Shown piece after piece: positions 51,267 through 59,726 of a DNA stretch of 64,000 nucleotides. The position numbers and the translations under genes are program-made. The DNA lies in assembly GCF_023101185.1 (NCBI RefSeq), contig NZ_CP078077.1:585530-649529 (forward strand), given 5' to 3'. The DNA comes from Microbacterium galbinum. Lineage in GTDB: Bacteria; Actinomycetota; Actinomycetes; Actinomycetales; Microbacteriaceae. Each line of letters begins with the position of its first letter. Positions within the stretch are counted from its first letter, which is position 1. The notes beneath the pieces are model-generated. The model did no database searches. It was not told where the DNA came from and saw nothing but the letters and a program-made list of their open reading frames with translations.

Positions 51267-51308
51267 CAGTCGCAGTCGCAGTCGCAGTCGCAGTCGCAGT
51301 CGCAGTCG
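51267..51308. repeat. Hexanucleotide repeat (CAGTCG)x7
   Basis: Seven perfect copies of CAGTCG with no interruption, 9 bp past the HNH gene stop and therefore non-coding for that gene. Perfect identity suggests recent slippage, and copy number should vary between strains. Confidence 0.9.
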
Positions 51309-51316
51309 ACCAGCGT

Positions 51317-53008
51317 TCATGCGCGCATCGGTGTTCGGGTTCGCTGTCTCGCCCCAGTGGCGCTGGCTGTGGTGGTAGCGGTGGGGGTGCGGGGTGCGGG
51401 TCGGGGTGTTCGCCATTTTTGGTGGGGGTCCCACCAGGCGGGTCCGCGGACGTGGGGTGTGCCGTTGTGCATGCGTATCTCCCAGCCGGAGGTGTCGAGG
51501 GTGCGGTGGTGGTGCCAGCAGAGGGTGACGCCGTTGTCGGTGGTGGTGGGTCCGCCGCGGGAGTGTTCGGTGACGTGGTGGATTTCACACCAGGCGGCGG
51601 GGACGTGGCAGCCCGGGATGAGGCACTCGCGGTCACGGAGCGTGATCGCGCGGCGTTGGTGGACGGTGAACACCCGGTCGGTCGAATCGATCCCGATGAT
51701 GCGCCCGGTGGGGTCGGAGGTGACGCGTTGGATGCTGCCACCGCACGCCGTGTGCCGGGCCGTCGCGAGGGACACCGGGGTGTCGATGCCGTCGACGTGC
51801 GCCCATCCTCGCCCGGACGCGTAGTCCTCCGCGGTCACCGACACGACCAGGGTCGGGGCGGCACCGCCGAGGGAGGGCATGTCGCCGTGGCGGGCGGCGA
51901 TCCCGAGGGCGGCAGCGAGGGCATCGTGCTGCTTCTGCGCCCGGGACCGGCCATCGACCATCCCACCGGGATCACCCGACGGGAGAAGGTCGTCGGGCGG
52001 GAAGACAGCGTCGTCCAAAGAGGCGAGGCCGTCGGGCGGGAGGGCGTCGTCAGCGAGGAAACCATGCGCCTCACCGTTCAGCGCGTGCTCGTCCCTGCCG
52101 AACATCGTCTCGTCGGCGGAGGTAACGAACCGCACCCCACTGGCCATGCCCACAGCAGGCTGCGGTGCCTCGGGGATGGGTGGTCCGTCGACTTTCGGGT
52201 TCAGGTACGCGTCCCAGATGCGTTGCAATTGCCCCGCCGTCTCGGGCAGCAGTGACCCTCGGATCGGGATCACCCCGTCCTTGACCCGCCCGAGGACGAT
52301 CCCCCGGGCGCGCATCGCGCGCTCTTCCGCGGGTTCCGCGCCGTCCGGGTCGAGGTAGGTCACGATCACCCGCGACAGGAGCTTGAGATCTTCGGGCGTA
52401 GCGGGTGGGCCTGATTCGAGCCCGCTGCCAGGGCCGGCATCGGCGTCGCCGCATCCATCGGCATCGGTGTCCGCGGCCCCATCCGCACTCTCGACGGCGA
52501 CGAGCCCGCGCGCGTACTCGGCCAGTTCGGCATCCGCATGCAACCGGTCCGCCACACCGATCCGGACGCCGGCTTGCTCGACAGGTCCGGTCGCCGCGAG
52601 CAGCCCCGCGACCCCGACCGCCCCGTCCAGTAACGCTTCCCGCATGGCGGGCCATCGGGCGGGAAGCAGCGCACCGGAGGAGAAGTCGAGCTCTCGCCGG
52701 ACGATCGTCCCGGCTTTCACGACCCGTGCCGCCCCCGCCGCGTCGGTGCGGAGTACGCGTTGGACGAGTTCGTTCATCGTCCGGCATCCGAACCGTCCGC
52801 AGAACGCGAGCTCGCCCGATCCCGCCGGGCGTTGATCGACCGATCCGACCGTCTCGACGACGACCGCATCCACCCGGCGGGCGAGTTCGCCCGCGGCGCG
52901 GAGCACCTGCATCTTCTCCGCATCCGACAACCCCGCCAGCGCGTCCGCGCGCAGCACCGCGGCCAGGTCGGCGACGACCCGATCCAGGACTTCGGCGGTG
53001 CTGTTCAT
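51317..53008 (-). CDS. DUF222/HNH endonuclease domain protein (13E12-like)
   Basis: A 563-residue protein with an N-terminal DUF222 helical domain (about 20-330) and a C-terminal HNH nuclease domain (about 470-530: DRECLIPGCHVPAAWCEIHH, then GGPTTTDNGVTLCWHHHRTL). This is the family of the mycobacterial REP13E12 proteins, multi-copy in many Microbacteriaceae and possibly mobile or repeat-associated. A low-complexity Ala/Gly/Asp insertion lies near residues 185-205. ATG 53008 is preferred because the upstream open frame translates dispersed-repeat DNA. It is flanked by repeats on both sides (51101-51308 and 53134-53377). Confidence 0.87.
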   Translation of the reverse strand: MNSTAEVLDRVVADLAAVLRADALAGLSDAEKMQVLRAAGELARRVDAVVVETVGSVDQRPAGSGELAFCGRFGCRTMNELVQRVLRTDAAGAARVVKAGTIVRRELDFSSGALLPARWPAMREALLDGAVGVAGLLAATGPVEQAGVRIGVADRLHADAELAEYARGLVAVESADGAADTDADGCGDADAGPGSGLESGPPATPEDLKLLSRVIVTYLDPDGAEPAEERAMRARGIVLGRVKDGVIPIRGSLLPETAGQLQRIWDAYLNPKVDGPPIPEAPQPAVGMASGVRFVTSADETMFGRDEHALNGEAHGFLADDALPPDGLASLDDAVFPPDDLLPSGDPGGMVDGRSRAQKQHDALAAALGIAARHGDMPSLGGAAPTLVVSVTAEDYASGRGWAHVDGIDTPVSLATARHTACGGSIQRVTSDPTGRIIGIDSTDRVFTVHQRRAITLRDRECLIPGCHVPAAWCEIHHVTEHSRGGPTTTDNGVTLCWHHHRTLDTSGWEIRMHNGTPHVRGPAWWDPHQKWRTPRPAPRTPTATTTASATGARQRTRTPMRA

Positions 53009-53133
53009 ACGTCCCAGTCCACCAGGGGCCACCGACATTCCGAAACGAAAACCCCAGGCCAACGCCAGTATCGACGCGAGTGGTGGAGAACTCGGGGCAA
53101 CACGGCAGCGGTGCAGAACGAGTGCACACGGGC

Positions 53134-53312
53134 GGGACCCTTCGACAAGCTCAGGAACCCAGCGGCGGCAATGCCGCGGCCCTTCGTCTCGCTGCGCTCG
53201 CTCAGGAACCGGGGGCACTCTGGCTTACTCAGGAACCGGGGAGCGCGGGGCGGGACCTTCGACAGGCTAAAGGGCCCCGTGCACCCGGGACGGGACCGTT
53301 CGACAAGCTCAG
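53134..53312. repeat. Three copies of the CTTCGACAAGCTCAG dispersed repeat
   Basis: GGGACCCTTCGACAAGCTCA begins at 53135; variants follow at 53252-53273 (with GACAGGCTAAAG) and 53292-53312 (with CCGTTCGACAAG). They are the same word found in the DUF6421 gene. They lie in the non-coding stretch 53009-53517, where I find no credible gene. Confidence 0.8.
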
Positions 53313-53377
53313 ACCCCAGCGGTGACAGGGGCGCGGCCCTTCGCCTCGCCGCGCTCGCTCACGAGCCCGGGGCACCT
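53176..53377. repeat. Paired GCGGCCCTTCG...CTCGCTCA long repeats
   Basis: Two related blocks of about 43 bp, one starting near 53177 and one near 53333, share GCGGCCCTTCGYCTCGCYGC, then GCTCGCTCA and a GGGGCAC end. They interleave with the CTTCGACAAG copies, making the stretch upstream of the HNH gene a mosaic of short dispersed repeats. Confidence 0.7.
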
Positions 53378-53517
53378 CGCCGCGCTCACCCCGCAACCGG
53401 ATGGCGTGCCAGGCCCCTCGACCGGCTCGGGCACCGGTGGCAGAGGGAGCCCGGGGTGCGAGCACGACACCATCCGCGGGTACGCTCGAAGGACGCCCGT
53501 CTGCAGGAAGGCCCTCC

Positions 53518-54801
53518 ATGCCCGTCACTCCGGTCGCCCTCGCCCACGCCGAGGACCTCGCCGACTTCGTCGCCGCCTCCCCCTCGAGCTATCACGCCGC
53601 GACCGAGATCGCCCGCCGCCTCGAGGATTCGGGCTTCACGCGCCTGAACGAGGAAGATGCCTGGCCCGCACAGCCCGGCGGTCGCTTCGTCGTGGTGCGC
53701 GACGGCGCGACGATCGCCTGGGTGGTGCCGACGGATGCTTCGCCCACCACACCCGTGCACGTCTTCGGCGCGCATACGGATTCCCCCGGTTTCAAGCTCA
53801 AGCCGCAGCCGACGACCGGTACCCGCGGCTGGCTGCAGGCCGCCGTCGAGGTGTACGGCGGACCTCTCCTGAACTCCTGGCTCGACCGTGAGCTGCGGCT
53901 CGCCGGGCGCCTGGCGCTGACCGGCGGCCGTGTCGTGCTCGCCGACACCGGCGCGCTGCTGCGCCTGCCGCAGTTGGCCATCCACCTCGACCGCACCGCG
54001 AACAGCGGGCTCGCTCTCGACAAGCAGGTCGAGACGCAGCCGGTCTGGGGTCTCGGCGACCCGAGCGAGGCCGACGTGCTCGGCGAGCTCGCGGCATCCG
54101 CCGGTGTCGACGCCGCCGATATCCGCGGCTACGACGTCGTGATGGCCGACACCGCTCGCGGCGCCGTGTTCGGCAAGGACGACGCCTTCTTCGCCTCGGG
54201 TCGCCTCGACGACCTCGCTTCGGTGCACGCGGGCGTCGTCGCCCTCGCCGCGCACAAGGGCGAGGCGGGCGCCCCGATCGCGGTGCTCGCGGCCTTCGAT
54301 CACGAGGAGCTCGGGTCGAACTCGCGCTCCGGCGCCGCCGGCCCCTTCCTCGAAGACATCCTGGGGCGCATCTCCGACGGGCTGGGGGCGGATGCCTCGG
54401 AGCGCCGCCGCGCCTTCGCATCGTCGTGGTGCCTGTCGAGCGACGTCGGCCACTCGGTGCACCCGAACTACGTCGGCAAGCACGACCCCGTCGTGCAGCC
54501 GGTGCTCGGATCGGGCCCGATCCTCAAGCTGAACGCCAACCAGCGATACGCGACGGATGCTCTCGGCGCCGCCGCCTGGCACGCCTGGTGCGAGCGGGCC
54601 GGCGTGCCGACGCAGGAGTTCGTGTCGAACAACGGGGTGCCGTGCGGCTCGACGATCGGACCGATCACGGCGACCCGCCTCGGCATCCGCACGGTCGACG
54701 TCGGCATCCCGATCCTGTCGATGCACTCCGCGCGCGAGCTCGCCGGCGTCTCGGACCTGCACGATCTCGCCCGCACCGCCGAGGCGTTCTTCCGGTCCTG
54801 A
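53518..54801 (+). CDS. M18 family aminopeptidase
   Basis: A 427-residue dizinc aminopeptidase of the aspartyl-aminopeptidase (M18/DNPEP) family. Metal ligands and catalytic residues are in FGAHTDSPGFKLKPQP (His, Asp), AFDHEELGSNSRSGA (Glu-Glu), SSDVGHSVHPNY (Asp), and near the end in ILSMHSARELAG (His). The fold includes the PA-like insertion from about residue 95. It removes N-terminal acidic or neutral residues from peptides in the cytoplasm. ATG 53518 follows GGAAGGCCCTCC. TACGCT lies 32 nt upstream, a likely -10. Confidence 0.9.
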   Translation: MPVTPVALAHAEDLADFVAASPSSYHAATEIARRLEDSGFTRLNEEDAWPAQPGGRFVVVRDGATIAWVVPTDASPTTPVHVFGAHTDSPGFKLKPQPTTGTRGWLQAAVEVYGGPLLNSWLDRELRLAGRLALTGGRVVLADTGALLRLPQLAIHLDRTANSGLALDKQVETQPVWGLGDPSEADVLGELAASAGVDAADIRGYDVVMADTARGAVFGKDDAFFASGRLDDLASVHAGVVALAAHKGEAGAPIAVLAAFDHEELGSNSRSGAAGPFLEDILGRISDGLGADASERRRAFASSWCLSSDVGHSVHPNYVGKHDPVVQPVLGSGPILKLNANQRYATDALGAAAWHAWCERAGVPTQEFVSNNGVPCGSTIGPITATRLGIRTVDVGIPILSMHSARELAGVSDLHDLARTAEAFFRS

Positions 54802-54893
54802 CCCGGGTCTCGACCCCGCCCTGACCCCTGCCCTGATCCGGCGTCGTTCGTCGTATTCGCCCCGATGTCGGCGCACGGTGCCAGGATGAGGGG

Positions 54894-56333
54894 ATGACGC
54901 AGAACCCGCCCGGCCTCATCGAGCGCGCCGGCATCGAGATCATCCCCGAGTCCGAGCGCACCGCGAAGCCGCGCGACCTGTTCTGGCCGTGGTTCGCGGC
55001 GAACGTGTCGGTCTTCGGCATGTCGTACGGATCGTTCGTGCTCGGCTTCGGCATCTCGTTCTGGCAGGCGACGATCGTCTCGGTCGTGGGCATCGTGGTG
55101 TCGTTCCTGCTGTGCGGGCTGATCGCGATCGCCGGCAAGCGCGGATCGGCGCCGACCATGGTGCTCTCGCGCGCGGCGTTCGGGGTGCACGGGCAGAAGG
55201 TACCCGGCATCGTGTCGTGGCTGACGTCGATCGGCTGGGAGACGTTCCTCGCCATCATGGCCGTCCTCGCGACCGCCACCGTCATCACGCAGCTCGGCGG
55301 CGACGGCGACAGCGTCGCCGTCAAGATCACGGCGACCGTCATCGTCGCGGCGCTCATCGTGGGCGCCTCGGTGCTCGGCTACCACGCCATCATGAAGATG
55401 CAGTCGGTGCTCACCTGGCTCACCGGCGCCGTGACGATCCTCTACGTGATCCTCGCCGCGCCCAGCATCGATCTCGAGGCGGTGCTCGCGCGTCCGGACG
55501 GCGGCATCGGACAGGTGATCGGCGCCCTCGTCATGGTGATGACCGGTTTCGGACTGGGCTGGATCAACATCGCCGCCGACTGGTCGCGCTACCAGAAGCG
55601 CACGGCATCCGACGGGGCGATCGTCGCGTGGAACACGATCGGCGGATCGGTCGCTCCCGTGATACTGGTGGTGTTCGGCCTGCTGCTCGCGGGGTCCAAC
55701 GACGATCTCTTCGCCGCCGTTCAGGCCGACCCGATCGGCGCCCTCGCGACCATCCTCCCGCTGTGGGTGCTCGTGCCGTTCCTGCTCACCGCCGTGCTCG
55801 CCCTCGTCTCGGGCGCGGTGCTCGGCATCTACTCCTCGGGCCTCACACTGCTCAGCCTCGGCATCCGCATCCCCCGCCCCTCGGCCGCCGCGATCGACGG
55901 CGTCATCCTGACGATCGGCACGATCTTCGTCGTGTTCTTCGCGACCGACTTCCTCGGCCCGTTCCAGAGCTTCCTCATCACGCTCGGTGTTCCGCTGGCG
56001 TCGTGGGCGGGCATCCTCATCGCCGACATCCTGCGCCGCCGCAAGGACTACGACGAAAAGGCGCTCTTCGACGCGAAGGGTCGCTACGGCGCCTGGGACT
56101 GGATCTCGATCGGCACGATGGTCGTCACGAGCGTGATCGGGTGGGGGCTCGTCCTCAACGGCTTCGCCGAAGATGCGCCGTGGAACAACTGGCAGGGCTA
56201 CCTGCTCTTCCTCGTCGGGGGCACCGAGGGCGACTTCGCGTACGCGAACCTCGGCGTCTTCTTCGCGCTCGTGCTCTCGTTCCTCGTGACGTACATCGCG
56301 CGTGCGGGCAAGATCCGGCGGCAGGAGGCGTGA
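54894..56333 (+). CDS. NCS1-family purine/cytosine permease
   Basis: A 479-residue transporter with twelve helices, of the nucleobase:cation symporter-1 family (cytosine, allantoin or hydantoin uptake). Motifs include RDLFWPWFAANVSVFGMSYG, ISFWQATIVSVVG and GFGLGWINIAADWSRY, the last with the conserved Asp-Trp-Ser-Arg-Tyr. The last residues (KIRRQEA) precede a GTGA overlap with the isochorismatase-like gene, so the two are co-translated. CAGGAT (54882-54887) ends 6 nt before the ATG. The substrate cannot be fixed from sequence; the coupled hydrolase suggests a nucleobase or nicotinamide-like compound. Confidence 0.88.
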   Translation: MTQNPPGLIERAGIEIIPESERTAKPRDLFWPWFAANVSVFGMSYGSFVLGFGISFWQATIVSVVGIVVSFLLCGLIAIAGKRGSAPTMVLSRAAFGVHGQKVPGIVSWLTSIGWETFLAIMAVLATATVITQLGGDGDSVAVKITATVIVAALIVGASVLGYHAIMKMQSVLTWLTGAVTILYVILAAPSIDLEAVLARPDGGIGQVIGALVMVMTGFGLGWINIAADWSRYQKRTASDGAIVAWNTIGGSVAPVILVVFGLLLAGSNDDLFAAVQADPIGALATILPLWVLVPFLLTAVLALVSGAVLGIYSSGLTLLSLGIRIPRPSAAAIDGVILTIGTIFVVFFATDFLGPFQSFLITLGVPLASWAGILIADILRRRKDYDEKALFDAKGRYGAWDWISIGTMVVTSVIGWGLVLNGFAEDAPWNNWQGYLLFLVGGTEGDFAYANLGVFFALVLSFLVTYIARAGKIRRQEA

Positions 56334-56935
56334 GCGCCTCGGCTGGCGCGACGTCGCCGGCGGAAACCGGAACGGCAGCACCCGAGACCGAGCAGTCGTG
56401 GTTGGTCGTGATCGATCCGCAGGCGATCTTCGCGGCACCGGATTCCGCCTGGGGTTCGCCGTTCTTCGCCGAGGCGATGCCCCGCATCCGGGCTCTCGCG
56501 GAATCCTTCGGCGAGCGCGTGCTCGTGACGCGATGGATGCCGACGGCCGATCGCGCGACATCGTGGGGTGACTACTTCGCCGCCTGGCCGTTCGCCGATC
56601 AGCCGCCGACCGACCCGTTGTTCGCTCTCGTACCCGACGCCTCCACCCTGTCGCCGCTGCCGACGCTCGACCTGCCGACGTTCGGCAAGTGGGGCGCCGA
56701 CATCGAGCGGATCGTCGGACGCGGCGCGCACATCGTGCTGGCCGGCGTCTCCACGGACTGCTGCGTGATCTCGACGGCGCTGGCCGCCGCGGATGCCGGG
56801 GCCCACGTCACCGTCGCGGCCGATGCCTGCGCGGGATCGACCACCGAGAACCACGCCGCCGCCGTTCAGGTGATGGGCCTCTACCCGCCGCAGATCACCA
56901 TCAGCGACACGGCGACGGTGCTCGCAGGGCGCTGA
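56330..56935 (+). CDS. Isochorismatase-family cysteine hydrolase
   Basis: A 201-residue hydrolase of the isochorismatase/nicotinamidase fold. The catalytic triad is Asp in WLVVIDPQAIF, Lys in PTFGKWGADIE and Cys in GVSTDCCVISTA. The first 22 residues are Ala/Thr-rich and probably disordered. GTG 56330 overlaps the permease stop by 4 bases. Coupling with an NCS1 permease suggests uptake and deamidation or carbamate hydrolysis of a nitrogen-rich compound; the chemistry is inferred only. The gene ends inside a short 14-bp tandem repeat. Confidence 0.85.
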   Translation: MSASAGATSPAETGTAAPETEQSWLVVIDPQAIFAAPDSAWGSPFFAEAMPRIRALAESFGERVLVTRWMPTADRATSWGDYFAAWPFADQPPTDPLFALVPDASTLSPLPTLDLPTFGKWGADIERIVGRGAHIVLAGVSTDCCVISTALAAADAGAHVTVAADACAGSTTENHAAAVQVMGLYPPQITISDTATVLAGR

Positions 56936-57020
56936 ACCCGGGGCGCTGAACCCGGAACGCCGACACCGGAACGCCGACACCGGAACGCCGACACCTGAAC
57001 GCCGACACCTGAACGTCGAA
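56927..57020. repeat. 14-bp tandem repeats (two related arrays)
   Basis: Two perfect copies of GGGCGCTGAACCCG (56927-56954) are followed by four copies of KGAACGCCGACACC (56954-57009) and a decayed fifth to 57020. The first array contains the TGA stop of the isochorismatase-like gene. No spacer sequences are present, so it is not CRISPR. Confidence 0.85.
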
Positions 57021-57051
57021 GGCGGAGCTTTGAGCCTGAGATCAGGATCCG

Positions 57052-57762
57052 TTAGGCGGATGCCCGCACGGCTGCCGCGATGTCGGCCGGTGATCCGCGC
57101 CAGGGGGCTCCGTGCCCCGGCAGCACCCAGGATGCCGACACCCCGGCGAGCCGGTCGAGGGAGGCGAGCGCCTCGCCCGGCTCATCCGTGAACGGGGCGG
57201 GCTGCGCGCCGACCTGCCCGGTGAGCACGTGCCGGGTGGTGAGCGCGTCGCCGACGAAGACGGCCTCGACGAGGGGAACGTGCACGGCGATGCTGCCGGG
57301 CGAGTGCCCCGGCATCCCGATCACGACGGGCGAGCCGGGCAGGTCGAGCACGTCTCCGTCGCCGACCTCGCGCACCTCGGCGACGTGGTGCGTGCGGAAG
57401 GCGTTCTTGCGCAGCCCGTAGCCGAGGAACCCGAGCATCGGCCCGATCCGAGCCGGCCCCATCGCGGTCTTCGGTTTCTCGCCCGTGCGCACGCGGTGCG
57501 CATCGGCGGCATGGATGAACACGGGCACCCCGACCTCACGCCGCAGTCGTTCGGCGAAGCCGATGTGGTCGCTGTCGCCGTGGGTGAGCACGACGCCGCG
57601 GATGTCGCTGAGCGGGCGCCCGATCTCGGCGAGAGTGCGCTGCAGATCGCGCCAGTGCCCGGGGAGTCCGGCATCGACGAGCGTGATGCCCTCGGGCGTC
57701 TCGATCAGGTAGGAGGCGACGATGTCGTTGCCGAGGCGGTGGAGGTGCGGGGCGAGCAGCAT
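57052..57762 (-). CDS. MBL-fold metallo-hydrolase
   Basis: A 236-residue zinc hydrolase. The metal motif reads VVLTHGDSDHIG, the HxDxDH variant in which the second His is Asp, as in many MBL-fold proteins of unknown substrate. Other ligands are in GMPGHSPGSIAVHVP, VFVGDALTT and VLPGHGAPW. It is cytoplasmic. It lies divergent from a TetR regulator; the shared 84-99 bp contain its TTGACA/TATCGT promoter within palindromes, so repression by that regulator is likely. Substrate unknown. Confidence 0.86.
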   Translation of the reverse strand: MLLAPHLHRLGNDIVASYLIETPEGITLVDAGLPGHWRDLQRTLAEIGRPLSDIRGVVLTHGDSDHIGFAERLRREVGVPVFIHAADAHRVRTGEKPKTAMGPARIGPMLGFLGYGLRKNAFRTHHVAEVREVGDGDVLDLPGSPVVIGMPGHSPGSIAVHVPLVEAVFVGDALTTRHVLTGQVGAQPAPFTDEPGEALASLDRLAGVSASWVLPGHGAPWRGSPADIAAAVRASA

Positions 57763-57807
57763 GGCGGGGTCCTTTCTGGACGGGTGCGATCGGCGGACGA
57801 TTGCGAA

Positions 57808-57848
57808 AGCTACGATACGTAGCTATCATGGCTACTGTCAATAGCCAT
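57808..57848. promoter_or_regulatory. Two palindromes over a promoter between MBL and TetR genes
   Basis: AGCTACG-ATA-CGTAGCT (57808-57824) is a perfect 7-bp-arm palindrome, and ATGGCTA (57828-57834) pairs with TAGCCAT (57842-57848) across 7 nt. For the minus-strand gene they cover -35 TTGACA (57836-57841) and -10 TATCGT (57812-57817), spacing 18. TetR binding here would block the MBL gene and probably the regulator's own promoter. Confidence 0.75.
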
Positions 57849-57861
57849 GAAGGAGGCGCCC

Positions 57862-58443
57862 GTGCCGGCACCCGAACGCACCTCGACCGAGGCCATCGTC
57901 GCTGCCGGTCGCGCGATCCTCGAGGAGTCCGGGCCGGCGAGCCTCACGATGCAGGCCGTCGCCACCCGCGTCGGCGTGCGCGCCCCTTCGCTCTACAAAC
58001 GCGTGCGCGATCGCGATGCCCTCCTCACCGCGGTGGCCGAGGCCGCGATCGACGAGCTCGGCTCGCGTCTCGCCGACTCCGTCTCCGGCTCCGGCTCCGA
58101 CTCCGGCACCGGCACCGGCACCGGCACCGACAACTCAGGTACCGACCTCACGAAGCTCGCCGAGGTCTACCGCGCCTTCGCGCACGAGCACCCCGAGAGC
58201 TTTCGGCTGATGTTCACGGCATCCGCTCCCGTCGATGCGCTGCACCGCGCATCGGAGCCCGTGCTGCGCGCGGCCGCCGCGCTCGTCGGCGAGGCGGATG
58301 CCCTCGACGCCGCGCGCCTGTTCACCGCCTGGGCGACGGGATTCCTGCAGATGGAGCTGTCGGGAGCGTTCCGGCTCGGCGGCGACGTCGGCCGGGCCTT
58401 CGACTACGGGCTGCGCCGGCTCCTCGCAGGGCTGACCGCCTGA
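57862..58443 (+). CDS. TetR-family regulator with WHG-type C-terminal domain
   Basis: A 193-residue TetR repressor with a helix-turn-helix at about 20-60 (GPASLTMQAVATRVGVRAPS, then LYKRVRDRDALL) and a TetR_C WHG-like ligand domain (AFAHEHPESFRLMFTA, FTAWATGFLQMEL). Between them residues about 74-92 form a Ser/Gly/Asp/Thr linker from hexanucleotide slippage. GTG 57862 has AAGGAGG at ideal spacing; ATG 57847, which lies inside the operator palindrome with TACTGT 8 nt upstream, is an alternative. It likely represses the MBL gene and itself. Confidence 0.85.
   Translation: MPAPERTSTEAIVAAGRAILEESGPASLTMQAVATRVGVRAPSLYKRVRDRDALLTAVAEAAIDELGSRLADSVSGSGSDSGTGTGTGTDNSGTDLTKLAEVYRAFAHEHPESFRLMFTASAPVDALHRASEPVLRAAAALVGEADALDAARLFTAWATGFLQMELSGAFRLGGDVGRAFDYGLRRLLAGLTA
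58084..58131 (+). repeat. Coding hexanucleotide repeat in TetR gene
   Basis: Eight hexamers related to TCCGGC/ACCGGC run in frame and encode SGSGSDSGTGTGTGTD between the DNA-binding and ligand domains. Slippage here would change linker length without a frameshift. Confidence 0.8.
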
Positions 58444-58500
58444 CTGCCTGACCGCCTGACGCCCGGAAAGCCCGCGGGCTCGACCGCCCGCAGCGACGGC

Positions 58501-59694
58501 TCAGACCGCGACGCCGTCCTTCCACACGCGCGCCACGAGCGGCACGCCGGGGCGATATGCGAGGTGGATGCGGGTCGGCGCGTCGAGCAGCACGAGGTCG
58601 GCCCGCGCCCCCGGAGCGATGATCCCGATGTCGTCGCGGCGCAACGCCCGGGCGCCGCCCGCCGTCGCCGCCCACACGGCCTCCGCCGGGGTCATGCCCA
58701 TGTCGCGCACGGCCACCGCGATGCAGAACGGCATCGACGAGGTGAAGCTCGATCCGGGGTTGGTGTCGCACGCGAGCGCGACCGTGACGCCGGCGTCGAT
58801 GAGGCGGCGCGCATCGGGGTACGGCTGGCGGGTCGAGAACTCGACGCCCGGCAGCAGGGTGAGCACGGTGTCGGATGCCGCGAGCAGCGCGACGTCCTCG
58901 TCGGTCAGGTAGGTGCCGTGGTCGACGGATGCCGCGCCCAGCTCGACCGCGAGCGCGACGCCCTCCCCCGGTCCGAGCTGACTGGCGTGCACCCGCGGCG
59001 CCAAGCCCCGGGCGATCCCGGCCTCGAGCACGCGGCGCGACTGCGCGACAGTGAAGGCCCCGGTCTCGCAGAACACGTCGATCCACCGCGCGTGCGGGGC
59101 GCAGGCGTCGAGCATGGGGCCGATCACGAGGTCGACGTACTCGTCGCCGCGGTCGGCGTACTCGGCCGGCACGACGTGCGCGCCGAGGAAGGTCACCTCG
59201 GGCGTGACCTCGGCGGCGAGACGCACGAGACGCTCCTCGTCGGCGACGCTCAGCCCGTACCCGCTCTTGATCTCGACGGTCGTCGTGCCCTGCGCGAGCA
59301 TCTCGTCGAGGAACCCGCGCACTCGCGCACGCAGCTCGTCGTCGGTCGCTGCGCGGGTGGCCGCCACGGTCGATCGGATGCCGCCGGCCGCGTACTTGCG
59401 TCCCGCCATCCGCTCCTCGAACTCGACGGCCCGGTCACCCCCGAACACCAGGTGGCTGTGGCTGTCGACGAACCCGGGGATCACCGCCCGCCCCGCGGCA
59501 TCCACGATCTCATCGGCGGGCGGGGCACCCGCCGCTGCCCCCACCCACGCGATCCGGTCGCCGTCGATGAGGACGGCAGCCTCGTGCAGCGTGCCCACCG
59601 AATCGCCGCTGTCCGGGGCCCCTGAGCCCGCCGACGGGCCCGCCCCCGGAGCGTTCGTCGTCAACTCGCCGATGTTCGTGAGGAGCGTCGTCAT
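58501..59694 (-). CDS. hutI: HutI, imidazolonepropionase
   Basis: A 397-residue amidohydrolase-fold enzyme that opens imidazolone-5-propionate to N-formimino-L-glutamate, third step of histidine degradation. Metal ligands are in [14 protein letters not shown] (HxH), [22 protein letters not shown] and the Asp in [11 protein letters not shown]. Length and motifs fit the family. A Gly/Ser/Pro-rich insertion near residues 20-35 is not usual. It lies 32 bp after hutU on the same strand and ends the visible operon. Confidence 0.93.
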   Translation of the reverse strand: MTTLLTNIGELTTNAPGAGPSAGSGAPDSGDSVGTLHEAAVLIDGDRIAWVGAAAGAPPADEIVDAAGRAVIPGFVDSHSHLVFGGDRAVEFEERMAGRKYAAGGIRSTVAATRAATDDELRARVRGFLDEMLAQGTTTVEIKSGYGLSVADEERLVRLAAEVTPEVTFLGAHVVPAEYADRGDEYVDLVIGPMLDACAPHARWIDVFCETGAFTVAQSRRVLEAGIARGLAPRVHASQLGPGEGVALAVELGAASVDHGTYLTDEDVALLAASDTVLTLLPGVEFSTRQPYPDARRLIDAGVTVALACDTNPGSSFTSSMPFCIAVAVRDMGMTPAEAVWAATAGGARALRRDDIGIIAPGARADLVLLDAPTRIHLAYRPGVPLVARVWKDGVAV

Positions 59695-59726
59695 GGCGTC
59701 AGCCTTTCAGATTCGAGAAGCGCAGC

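Noticed and set aside
51317..53008. HNH gene as transposase, homing endonuclease or prophage nuclease
   Set aside because: The DUF222/HNH layout is a chromosomal multi-copy family in actinobacteria; no terminal inverted repeats, integrase or phage genes are present.
51267..57020. Tandem arrays as possible CRISPR
   Set aside because: Units of 6 and 14 bp are contiguous with no unique spacers and no cas genes nearby.
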